Below are positions 1 through 6,590 of a stretch of DNA of 33,436 nt, piece after piece. Under the pieces are notes generated by a model. It saw only the letters and a program-made list of their open reading frames with translations, was not told where the DNA came from and made no database searches. Numbering within the stretch: the first letter of the stretch is position 1; every line of letters starts with the position of its first letter. The stretch lies in the NCBI GenBank assembly GCA_964612995.1, contig CAZTGE010000035.1:1-33436 (forward strand). Direction: 5' to 3'. The DNA is from SLQH01 sp964612995 (GTDB lineage: Bacteria > Planctomycetota > UBA11346). The position numbers and the translations under genes were made by a program.

Positions 1-3
1 CCG

Positions 4-105
4 CCCACGCCTGAATCTGCCTGCAGATTCAGGCGAACCACGACAAAGCCAGGGGACAGGTCCTCACGCAGTGAGGACCGCAGGGGCGAAGCTCCTGAGT
101 GGTTA
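4..105. repeat. Three-hairpin intergenic repeat, copy A
   Basis: About 100 bp that recurs in direct orientation at 3452-3554. It contains three consecutive stem-loops. The first, at 8-35, is a perfect 13-bp stem (CGCCTGAATCTGC / GCAGATTCAGGCG) with a 2-nt loop. The second, at 60-78, is an 8-bp stem (GTCCTCAC / GTGAGGAC) with a GCA loop. The third, at 81-97, is a 7-bp stem with a GAA loop and one G-T wobble. No transposase or target-site duplication is visible. It resembles a REP/BIME-type mosaic or a structured RNA; which of these is not known. The right boundary is approximate. From 106 to 238 I see nothing beyond the 3' flank of the AraC gene. Confidence 0.85.
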
Positions 106-238
106 CCGTTTACATTCCTCGCGCCCGGTGGCGTGGAGCACGATCTGGAACATGCTTCGGGGGCCTCGGCGCAGCGGTCGAGCCAGAAGCCTGCCGGACA
201 TGAGAGTGCGAGGCTACACCGTTGCGCTCGCGCCGGTG

Positions 239-1159
239 TCATTGTGGCGCTGGCGGGGCGTCCTCCTCCTCGTCCTCCTCCTCGTCCTGTTCGAGGACAC
301 GCTTGCGCCAGTGGCTCGGCGCCAGGCCCATGTGGCGGGAGAAGGCGCGGGAGAACTGGAAGGCATCGGTGAAGCCGCACTGTTCGGCGACTTCGGTCAT
401 CGGCAGATGGGGTTCGGCCGTGAGCAGGCGGCGGGCGGCGTTGATGCGGCGACGGCGCAGCCAGCGTTTGGGCGAGGTGTCGAGGTAGGCGCGGAACTGG
501 TGCGTGAGGTGTGATTCGGACAGGCCGGCCTCGCGAGCGAGATCCCCGACGTGCAGCGAACGGCGGTCGAGATGCTGTTCGATGAAGCCGAGCACCTGCC
601 ACAGCCACTTGGGCATCGGATTGGCGGCGATCGCGGTGAAGGCTTCGGCGATGAAGCCGTCGGCGAGGAACTGTCCGACGATGAGATCGATCAGGCTGCG
701 TACGCGCAGGCGGTAGCGGGGATTGGCGAAGCGCCGGGTCTGGTTCGACCCCGCGGTACGACGGCACAGCTGGTTGATCGCCGTCGGCTGTCGCAGGGCG
801 ACCGCCACCGGCAGGCCGAGGGTGGTGAGGGGGTCGAACGCGCCGGCGGTGACCACGCTGAAGCGGGCGCTGAGCAGATGGGTACCGGTGCGCGCCGGTG
901 CGTCGCGGTCGACGAACGGGGTGCCCGGCGGCAGCAGCAACGCGCAGTGCGGTCGCAGGTCGAATTCACGATCGGCGATGCTGGTGACCATGCCGCCGTT
1001 GAGCAGGTAGTAGAGCTCGTAGCTGCGGCGATAGCTGCGCTGCTGTCGCCAACCCGGCGGTAGACGCCAGATACCATAGCCCCGTGGCACGATCGCGCAT
1101 TCGAGCCAGCGGTCGAGAAACCAGGCCGGGATGGTGGTGTGGGCGAGCTGCTGCGGCAT
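239..1159 (-). CDS. AraC-family transcriptional regulator with acidic C-terminal tail
   Basis: DNA-binding regulator of about 306 residues. The N-terminal ~165 residues look like a cupin-type sensing domain (YELYYLLNGG, then LLLPPGTPF). The C-terminal ~100 residues are a standard AraC/XylS double helix-turn-helix: LHVGDLAREAGLSESHLTHQF is the first and MTEVAEQCGFTDAFQFSRAF, with the usual GF.D...FSR.F signature, is the second. The gene ends with an unusual run of Asp and Glu (residues ~292-300, encoded by repeated GAG/GAC triplets at about 258-293) followed by a Pro/Ala tail. I chose ATG at 1159; GTG at 1165 is in the same frame, and neither has a clear Shine-Dalgarno sequence. AraC regulators of this size usually control sugar use. 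The GH43-like gene at 3642 is the nearest sugar-related gene, but any link is inference. Confidence 0.9.
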   Translation of the reverse strand: MPQQLAHTTIPAWFLDRWLECAIVPRGYGIWRLPPGWRQQRSYRRSYELYYLLNGGMVTSIADREFDLRPHCALLLPPGTPFVDRDAPARTGTHLLSARFSVVTAGAFDPLTTLGLPVAVALRQPTAINQLCRRTAGSNQTRRFANPRYRLRVRSLIDLIVGQFLADGFIAEAFTAIAANPMPKWLWQVLGFIEQHLDRRSLHVGDLAREAGLSESHLTHQFRAYLDTSPKRWLRRRRINAARRLLTAEPHLPMTEVAEQCGFTDAFQFSRAFSRHMGLAPSHWRKRVLEQDEEEDEEEDAPPAPQ

Positions 1160-1251
1160 GACCACATTGGACCATGGGGCAGAGGGCCGACAAGCTGCTC
1201 ACCGAGGTTGGATCGCAGCGGCGGCGCGGCCCCCCGGCGCGCAGGCGGAGA

Positions 1252-1923
1252 TCAGAAGTCGTGGTTGTCGGGTTCGGCTTCCGTCGGCTCCTGATCGGCG
1301 TCATCGCCACTTGCTGGGGGGCGCTGGGCGTTGCGGTGCTTGGCGAAGGCGCGCAGTTGCCGCAGACGTCGTTGCTGGCGCAAGAGTTCGTGATTGCGCT
1401 CGACCAGTTCGCGCTGCTGCTGCAGAGCGGCGTGGTCGGGGTCGTCTGCCAGCGCCTGTTCGACGGCGCTGAGATAGGCGGCGTGGGCCTCCTGTCGCCG
1501 CGTGTCGGCTGCCTGGAGGTCGGGCGACGCGGTGATGGCCGCTTCCCAACGTTCGGCCAGGTCGAGCATCTTCTCGAACCCGAAGCGGCGCCCACGTTGA
1601 CTGCGGGTCTTGCGCTGGGTCCGTTCGATGTGTTCGCGCTCGTCCTCCAGCTTCTGGAGTTCTGGCATGGCATCGACGGTGGCGAAATAGGCCGCGATCG
1701 CCGCTTCGAGTTCGCGATGGGCTTCGGCGACCGCCGGCTGTGCGTGCGCGCGCTCGCGTAGTGCGGTGAGGCGTCGGTCGAGCTGGGCTTCGAGCAGCTG
1801 CAGGGATTCCTGCTCGACTGCGCGCGGGCTCGGCTGTTCGTCGGCGGGATCTGCGGGCTCGGCGGCATGCGCGCCGGGTGCACAGCACAGGAGCGTGACG
1901 AGCAGGATGGGGATCGAGCGCAT
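1252..1923 (-). CDS. Secreted coiled-coil protein, function unknown
   Basis: A 223-residue protein starting MRSIPILLVTLLCCAPGAHA, a typical Sec signal peptide with likely cleavage after AHA. The rest is highly charged, Glu/Arg/Gln-rich and Ala-rich, and predicted by eye to be almost wholly alpha-helical coiled coil (for example LEAQLDRRLTALRERAHAQ and LQQQRELVERNHELLRQQR). The C-terminus is acidic and Pro-rich. The ATG at 1923 is preceded by a good GGAGG eight bases upstream, so the longer reading from 1989 is unlikely. It lies between the FecR-like gene and the AraC gene on the same strand, with gaps of about 80-90 bp. I do not recognise the family; a periplasmic scaffold or chaperone-like helical protein is only a guess. 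Confidence 0.75.
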   Translation of the reverse strand: MRSIPILLVTLLCCAPGAHAAEPADPADEQPSPRAVEQESLQLLEAQLDRRLTALRERAHAQPAVAEAHRELEAAIAAYFATVDAMPELQKLEDEREHIERTQRKTRSQRGRRFGFEKMLDLAERWEAAITASPDLQAADTRRQEAHAAYLSAVEQALADDPDHAALQQQRELVERNHELLRQQRRLRQLRAFAKHRNAQRPPASGDDADQEPTEAEPDNHDF

Positions 1924-2004
1924 GACGGGAACCTCCGGGCGATCGGTCAATGGTGGCGCCATGGTCTGGAGACGTGGTGGGCGCGGCAAGCTGTCGGCGT
2001 CGGT

Positions 2005-3090
2005 TCAGCTGCCGGGCGCGATGGCGGGGAGGATGCGGATGTCGTCGAGCAGGAAGGCCAGGGCTTCATGGCCGGCGCCGATCAGCACCGCCTGCACCTG
2101 CGTGGGATCGAGCGCGCCGTCACCGCCGCGGTGTTGCAGGCCCAGCGGGGCCTCGAGTGACCCGGCGATCCGGGTCCAACGCTCGGCGGCGAGTGCCTCG
2201 GCCTCGCCCGTGGCGAGAAGCCAGACGTCGCCGTCGTGCTCGCGCACGCCGAGCACCCAGCGCGCCTCGGGGGTGGTGTAGCGGTTACAGCGCAGGTAGG
2301 CGCTGACGCTGCCGGCAGCGCGTCCGTCCGGTAGCGATACCGGGATCGCGATGGCGCCCCAGCGCTCGGGCATGCGCGCGGTGCCGGCTTCGACTTCGAT
2401 GCTGCCCAGGCCGGTGATGGCGCTGCGTCCTGCGCGCCAGCGCACTGCGGCCTCTGGCGGGTAGGTCGACAGGTCCGGGACCTGCCCGTCGCAGTCCACC
2501 GTGACCAGCGGTGGCGGCAGGCGCCGGAGTCCGTCCGCTGTGAGCAGCACCGTGGTGTCGGGCCCGAGCTCCACGCGCTCACCGGCGGCCTGGAGCACGG
2601 CGGTTCCGGTTCCGACCCGGATCTCGTTCTCGGGCCCGGTGGCGAAGACGGTGCAGCGGGCCTGGGCCAACTGCAGGGCGCCGGTCGGGATGGTCACCGC
2701 GAAGGGGCCGTCCGTGCGTTCGCGCGTATCGATCGCCAGCGCCCCACGCTCGAGGATCAGGTGCCCGATCGGTTCGTCGGGGATGCGCAGGAAACCGTCA
2801 CCCGTGATCCGGGCCCGGGTGCCGCCGGCATAGTCGAGAAATACGGCGCCACCGGGTTCGGTGAGGATGCGGTCGCCAGCGCGTAGCGGCTCGTCCGGTA
2901 CGGCGAGGGTGACCTCGCCTTCACGCTGCAGCCGGACCATGCCGCTGGGCTCGCGCAGCCGGACCGGGCCACCGTGGATCTGCGACAGGCTCACCGCCTT
3001 GTAGATCACGGCGGCAGCAGCGAGCAGCACCAGGGCCATGAGCGCGCGCAGCCAGATGGGGGTGGCGGGGCGGGGGGTGTCGTCGGTCAT
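2005..3090 (-). CDS. FecR-domain membrane protein with C-terminal jelly-roll-like domain
   Basis: A 361-residue protein. Residues ~1-12 are cytoplasmic, ~13-31 (LRALMALVLLAAAAVIYKA) are one membrane anchor, and the remainder is outside. Residues ~40-180 look like a FecR domain: a glycine- and acid-rich series of short strands (LRAGDRILTEPGGAVFLDYAGG, then ERGALAIDTR and the IPTGALQLAQARCTVFATG stretch). Residues ~210-355 form a strand-rich region ending FLLDDIRI, which resembles the last strand of CBM or LamG-like jelly rolls. In planctomycetes such proteins often pair with an ECF sigma factor; none is seen here. I chose ATG 3090 because the coding-like sequence and the membrane anchor begin there and the reading upstream has no coding character. 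It starts 13 bases after the stop of the ORF at 3104. Confidence 0.8.
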   Translation of the reverse strand: MTDDTPRPATPIWLRALMALVLLAAAAVIYKAVSLSQIHGGPVRLREPSGMVRLQREGEVTLAVPDEPLRAGDRILTEPGGAVFLDYAGGTRARITGDGFLRIPDEPIGHLILERGALAIDTRERTDGPFAVTIPTGALQLAQARCTVFATGPENEIRVGTGTAVLQAAGERVELGPDTTVLLTADGLRRLPPPLVTVDCDGQVPDLSTYPPEAAVRWRAGRSAITGLGSIEVEAGTARMPERWGAIAIPVSLPDGRAAGSVSAYLRCNRYTTPEARWVLGVREHDGDVWLLATGEAEALAAERWTRIAGSLEAPLGLQHRGGDGALDPTQVQAVLIGAGHEALAFLLDDIRILPAIAPGS

Positions 3091-3103
3091 GGTGCCATGG
3101 TGC

Positions 3104-3412
3104 TCACCATGCCGCCGAGGCAAGGTGGCCGTGGATCGCGGTCGCCACCTCGGGGCGTAGCACCAGCAGTGGTTCCGGCGTGGCGACGTAGGTGATGCCG
3201 TGGATGTCGGTGAGCACCGGCAGGGCGCGGGCGAGCGAATCCGGATCGTGGCGTTCGAGCACCGGCCAGAGAGGCAGCTTGTTCGCGGGTTCGAGCAGCT
3301 GTTCGAGCAGCGCGCAGGCGAGCGCGAAATCGACCCGGCGCAGGCGACGCAACCAGCAGATGTAGTAGTGCGCCTCGCGGAGGAGCTGCGCGCTGGCGCC
3401 GCAGACGCGCAA
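3104..3412 (-). CDS. Hypothetical protein, N-terminus lost in or next to repeat copy B
   Basis: An open frame of about 102 residues from a TTG codon, ending 13 bases before the FecR-like start, so the two are probably co-transcribed and perhaps translationally coupled. The sequence looks coding, with a mix of hydrophobic and charged residues (for example LLEQLLEPANKLPLWPVLERHD and ALPVLTDIHGITYVATPEPLLVL). The same frame stays open upstream (ASRFWRLPLRV) into the hairpin repeat at 3452-3554 with no ATG or convincing start and no Shine-Dalgarno sequence. Two readings are possible: a small gene with a TTG or CTG start, or the C-terminal remnant of a larger gene cut by the repeat. I do not recognise the family. 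Confidence 0.45.
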   Translation of the reverse strand: MRVCGASAQLLREAHYYICWLRRLRRVDFALACALLEQLLEPANKLPLWPVLERHDPDSLARALPVLTDIHGITYVATPEPLLVLRPEVATAIHGHLASAAW

Positions 3413-3451
3413 CGGCAGGCGCCAGAAGCGGCTGGCCGCCGAGGCATGCGT

Positions 3452-3554
3452 CCCACGCCTGAATCTGCCTGCAGATTCAGGCGAACCACGACAAAGCCAG
3501 AGGGGTGGGTCCTCACTGCGTGAGGACCGTAGGGGCGAAGCCCCTGAGTAGTCA
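3452..3554. repeat. Three-hairpin intergenic repeat, copy B
   Basis: Second direct copy of the element at 4-105, offset by about 3448 bp. Hairpin 1 (3456-3483) is identical. Hairpin 2 (3509-3527) keeps its stem while the loop changes from GCA to TGC. In hairpin 3 (3531-3545, stem AGGGGC/GCCCCT, loop GAA) the G-T pair of copy A has become G-C, and the outer C-G pair has become a possible T-G pair. The two copies differ by roughly 10-15 percent and one indel, yet every stem still pairs. The copy sits between the truncated-looking ORF at 3104-3412 and the GH43-like gene. Confidence 0.85.
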
Positions 3555-3641
3555 CAGAGTACACCGGCGAGTGAGCGATTTAGCCAGTTTTGCGCGCCGT
3601 ACGGCCATGGCTCCGGCCTGTGGGACCGCCATCATGTGGCC

Positions 3642-4688
3642 ATGACTTTCATCGACTGGGCCGCACTGGCCAATCCCGTACTCGCCCATCCCGACTGGTC
3701 GTTCAAAGACGCCTGCGTCGTGTATCGGCAGGGCCTGTTCCATATCTTCACCTCGGCCTTCGACCAGGACCGGTCGACGGTGGTCCACCTGACCACGCGC
3801 GATTGGCAGGAATACAGCGACTTCCGCTTCCAGCTCACCGGCGCCGAACTCGACGCGGTCGGCATGTGTTCGCCGAACATCCACGTGCACGCGGGTCGCT
3901 ACTACCTCCACCTGAACACCTGGGGCCAGCCCAAATCGGCCAGCAACCAGCTCTACTACACGGCCAGTGACGATCTGGTGGAGTGGTCGCCGCTCTCTCC
4001 GGTGGCCAGCGGGCTGACCGCGGGCAAGCGCTGCATCGATCTCGCCCTGGCCCACAGCGGTGATTTCTGGGTCGCGATGTGGAAGGAGGGAGGCACCGCG
4101 CGGGTGGCAGTGGCCGGATCGCTCGATGGCACCTGGCGTTTCGTCGATGGCGCTCGGGCCTGCCTGCTGCGCGCCAACGGTCACGACGTCGCCGACGATG
4201 GCCTGACCCACGAGAACGTGCAGCTGCTGCAGATCGACGGGCGTTGGTACCTGCTCTCCACCGATTACGACCCGCATGAGCCCTGGCTGTACGTGATGGA
4301 CGGCGATCCGGCCGAGCCGGCGAGCTGGGCCCGCTGGGTCGAAGGCTACCGCGTGTTGGTGCCCAGCGAGCGCTTCAACGCGATGCCGCGCGAGCTCGAC
4401 TGCGTGATCGCGAACGATTTCGTCCGTCCGCTCTTCCCCTGCTGGGACGATCCGGACAAGGTGCATATCGTCGACGGCCTGAGCAATGCCCCGTTCATCG
4501 CCGACTGGCGCGAGCACGATGGCTTCTTCTACCTGCTCTACGCCGGCAAGAACGAGGAGCGGCGCAACGATTTCCGCGGCCGTCTGGCCGGCGGGATCAG
4601 GCGTGAGGGTTGGCCGCGCGGGTGGAACCGCCTCGCCCTGGCCCGATCGACCGACCTGCGCGACTGGCAGGTGCCGCCGGGCGCCTGA
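3642..4688 (+). CDS. GH43-like five-bladed beta-propeller glycoside hydrolase
   Basis: A 348-residue protein with no signal peptide, so probably cytoplasmic. The repeating pattern of short strands typical of five-bladed propellers (GH43/GH32/GH62/GH130 clan) runs through the protein: GLFHIFTSAF, then SPNIHVHAGRYYLHLNTW, GDFWVAMWKE, NVQLLQIDGRWYLLST and HDGFFYLLYAG. Acidic residues at places usual for the catalytic trio are Asp23 (WSFKDACVV), Asp133 (KRCIDLALA) and Glu191 (THENVQLL). These assignments are by eye. The substrate is likely an arabino-, xylo- or fructo-oligosaccharide but cannot be told from sequence alone. I chose ATG 3642; GTG 3636 is in frame just upstream, and no clear Shine-Dalgarno sequence is seen. 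It converges with the small secreted gene at 4700, with only 11 bp between stops. Confidence 0.75.
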   Translation: MTFIDWAALANPVLAHPDWSFKDACVVYRQGLFHIFTSAFDQDRSTVVHLTTRDWQEYSDFRFQLTGAELDAVGMCSPNIHVHAGRYYLHLNTWGQPKSASNQLYYTASDDLVEWSPLSPVASGLTAGKRCIDLALAHSGDFWVAMWKEGGTARVAVAGSLDGTWRFVDGARACLLRANGHDVADDGLTHENVQLLQIDGRWYLLSTDYDPHEPWLYVMDGDPAEPASWARWVEGYRVLVPSERFNAMPRELDCVIANDFVRPLFPCWDDPDKVHIVDGLSNAPFIADWREHDGFFYLLYAGKNEERRNDFRGRLAGGIRREGWPRGWNRLALARSTDLRDWQVPPGA

Positions 4689-4699
4689 CCCCCGGCGGT

Positions 4700-5068
4700 T
4701 CACCCGCCGGCGAAGGCGGCGCGGACCGCGTCGGCCTGCTCGCCGGCCTGATCAAGGTGTTCCGCGGCAGCGCGTTCATTCCCGGCGAGAATGGCGAAGA
4801 ACGCGGCGATGGCGTGGTCGTCGGCGTTGTGCTTGCGCGCCGCGGCCGTAACCAGGTTCGCCTTGTCGCCGGCGCGCAGGTATTTCCATGTGCGTTGCAT
4901 CTGCACGCCCTTGCCGGCCTGCACCCCGGTGCCGTCGCTCTGGATGCGGCAGGAGACGAGGTCGTCCGCTGCGCTACCACCCAGACGGCTGACGGTGGTG
5001 AACTGGAACTCGGATGCGCCCGCGGTGATGGTCAGGATCAGCAAGAGCAACCGACGGTGGATGGCCAT
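4700..5068 (-). CDS. Small secreted protein, function unknown
   Basis: A 122-residue protein. MAIHRRLLLLILTITAGA is a signal peptide, with cleavage probably near residue 18. The mature part has a strand-rich first half (SEFQFTTVSRLGG, then SCRIQSDGTGVQAGKGVQMQRTWKYLRAGDK) and an alanine-rich helical second half (HAIAAFFAILAGNERAAAEHLDQAGEQADAV). The first half contains one cysteine. The ATG at 5068 is preceded by AGGGGGA, a strong ribosome-binding site, so the longer open frame from 5257 is not used. No family is recognised. The gene lies downstream of crcB on the same strand, with a 185-bp gap in which I see no clear gene. Confidence 0.65.
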   Translation of the reverse strand: MAIHRRLLLLILTITAGASEFQFTTVSRLGGSAADDLVSCRIQSDGTGVQAGKGVQMQRTWKYLRAGDKANLVTAAARKHNADDHAIAAFFAILAGNERAAAEHLDQAGEQADAVRAAFAGG

Positions 5069-5253
5069 GGTTTCCCCCTGGTTCGTTGGCGATCGACGCG
5101 ACCGGCCGGCTGCGCGTCGGGCCGTGCGGGGATCATCTGGTGCACGGCCAGGGACCATATCGCCGCGGCCGCCGTCCATGACAGCAGGCCGATCGCGGAG
5201 GCGGAGCGTGCGCAGGCCAGCTGGCCGGTGCGGCTGCACCGCCGGACCGGATC

Positions 5254-5640
5254 TCATGGCGCGAATGCGAGCCCGGCGCGGTAGCCCAATCCGGCCGCGA
5301 GCAGGCAGATGAGCAGGGAGGCGAGCACGTAGAGCCCAGCCGCGGCGTGGCGCCCGGCGAGGAGGAGCTCGAGCGATTGCTTGCTGAACGACGAGAACGT
5401 GGTGAATCCGCCCATGATGCCGGTGAGCACGAACAAGCTGACCCAGCGGCGTTCGCCACCCCAGCCAGCGACGAGGGTGATCGCGAAGCTACCGGATACG
5501 TTGACCAGCAGTGTGCCGACGATGAGCCCCAGCGCGGGTCGTGGCCAGGCCAGTTCCAGGATCACGGTGCACCAGTAGCGTCCCAGTCCGCCGAGAGCGG
5601 AACCGGCCATCACCAGCAACGACGCCTGGAACCACGTCAT
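5254..5640 (-). CDS. crcB: Fluoride ion channel CrcB/FluC
   Basis: A 128-residue inner-membrane protein of the Fluc family, which exports F- and protects cells from fluoride as a dual-topology dimer. The family marks are all present: GSALGGLGRYW near the start (G..LGAL.RY), GTLLVNVSGSFAIT in the second membrane helix (GT..VN..GSF), and the Phe-box stretch GIMGGFTTFSSFS. Four membrane helices are evident and the length matches the family. The ATG at 5640 lies directly before the first helix. The upstream leader (5641-5760, read on the minus strand) does not show the conserved fluoride-riboswitch core, so I do not call one. It is divergent from the receiver gene at 5800. A single-gene CrcB implies a homodimer. 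Confidence 0.95.
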   Translation of the reverse strand: MTWFQASLLVMAGSALGGLGRYWCTVILELAWPRPALGLIVGTLLVNVSGSFAITLVAGWGGERRWVSLFVLTGIMGGFTTFSSFSKQSLELLLAGRHAAAGLYVLASLLICLLAAGLGYRAGLAFAP

Positions 5641-5799
5641 GGCGGATGATGGTGCAAGACCCCGGCACGACAACCGCCGCGGACCGTGGCTGTACGCCTC
5701 TGGGGCAAACGCCTCTTGCAGGCTATGGCAATGCCTCCCATAGTGATATCGGGTCTCTGTGGATCGGAACCCCTTCTGCGAGACGTGGCGGGAGACGCT

Positions 5800-6240
5800 A
5801 TGCCCAAACGCCATCGTGTTTTCATCTTCGACGACGACGAGATCGTCCGGATGCTGCTGGTGGACATCTGCGAGTCGGCCGGGTGGGAGACCTACGCCTA
5901 CGAGAGCCCCGCCGCCAGCCCCATGTACCAGGCAGGCGAGGTGCGGTGGGACAACCGCGACGACTGTGTCGACGTGGTCATCGCCGACGTGCGTATGCCC
6001 GATGTCAATGGGGTCGACTTCCTCTGGAGCACCCAAGTCAAGCAGCTGGATATCGATCACTGCGCCGTGGTCTCCGGTTACTGGACCGCCAGCATGGAGG
6101 AACAGGCGCGCGCGATAGGCTTCACGATCTTCCACAAGCCCTTCCAGGTCCAGGACATCCGCCGCTGGCTCGACGGCTGTCGCGTCGACGTCGACCCGAC
6201 CAGCGACTCCCAGCGCGCCAGGGCCCAGGCCGAGCGCTGA
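5800..6240 (+). CDS. Stand-alone response-regulator receiver protein
   Basis: A 146-residue protein that is essentially one receiver (CheY-like) domain. Visible active-site residues are the acidic cluster Asp11-Asp12-Asp13, phospho-acceptor Asp63 (VVIADVRMPDVNG), Ser92 (VVSG) and Lys113 (FHKPF). There is an insertion around residues 38-53 (SPAASPMYQAGEVRWD) between helix 1 and strand 3. The C-terminal ~20 residues form a charged tail with no output domain. The ATG at 5800 has GGGAGA eight bases upstream. No histidine kinase lies in the window, so it is an orphan regulator, probably acting by protein contact. The next gene downstream is the antiporter, about 350 bp away across a large inverted repeat. 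Confidence 0.88.
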   Translation: MPKRHRVFIFDDDEIVRMLLVDICESAGWETYAYESPAASPMYQAGEVRWDNRDDCVDVVIADVRMPDVNGVDFLWSTQVKQLDIDHCAVVSGYWTASMEEQARAIGFTIFHKPFQVQDIRRWLDGCRVDVDPTSDSQRARAQAER

Positions 6241-6285
6241 CGCCGCAGCGCGGCAGCGCTCGGCCGCCCAAGCTGCCCAGGGCGA

Positions 6286-6432
6286 CTCAAAGCTCGCACA
6301 TGAGGGCCATGCCTCGCCTCCACCTGCGTCACCATGGCCCAAGCATCAAAGAGAGCCGGGCGGTTGGACGCAGGTGGAGGCGACGCAAGGCATGCCGACC
6401 TGGTGATCGGCGCTCCTGGGGCGAGCTTTGAG
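6286..6432. repeat. Long imperfect inverted repeat between receiver and antiporter genes
   Basis: The 350-bp gap 6241-6590 holds no gene but a large palindromic structure. A 17-bp arm at 6314-6330 (TCGCCTCCACCTGCGTC) pairs perfectly with 6367-6383 across a 36-nt loop. A further 12-bp arm at 6286-6297 (CTCAAAGCTCGC) pairs perfectly with 6421-6432. Between them GCATGCC-type segments (6307-6313 and 6389-6396) can also pair. The short word CCAAGCTGCCCA occurs on both outer sides, at about 6268 and 6441. There is no T-run after the stem, so a simple Rho-independent terminator is doubtful. It could be an attenuator, a small RNA or a mobile non-autonomous palindrome. Confidence 0.75.
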
Positions 6433-6590
6433 CGGCCTTGCCAAGCTGCCCATCTCCACGCTGGATCCCTTCCCCTCCGGCCCTAGGCTTCGCCGCCCCG
6501 CGTGTCGTGGCTCCATCGGAGCCCGCGCGCCCGGGCGATCGACAGACGTATAGCAGCAGGTGCCGCCACTGGGCGGGTGGGGAGGGTCGT

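Noticed and set aside
4..3554. Composite transposon bounded by the direct repeats
   Set aside because: There is no transposase in between, no target duplication, and the copies are diverged hairpin mosaics rather than IS ends.
5641..5760. Fluoride riboswitch before crcB
   Set aside because: The leader was read for the conserved core and the GCTGATG-type element; neither is found.
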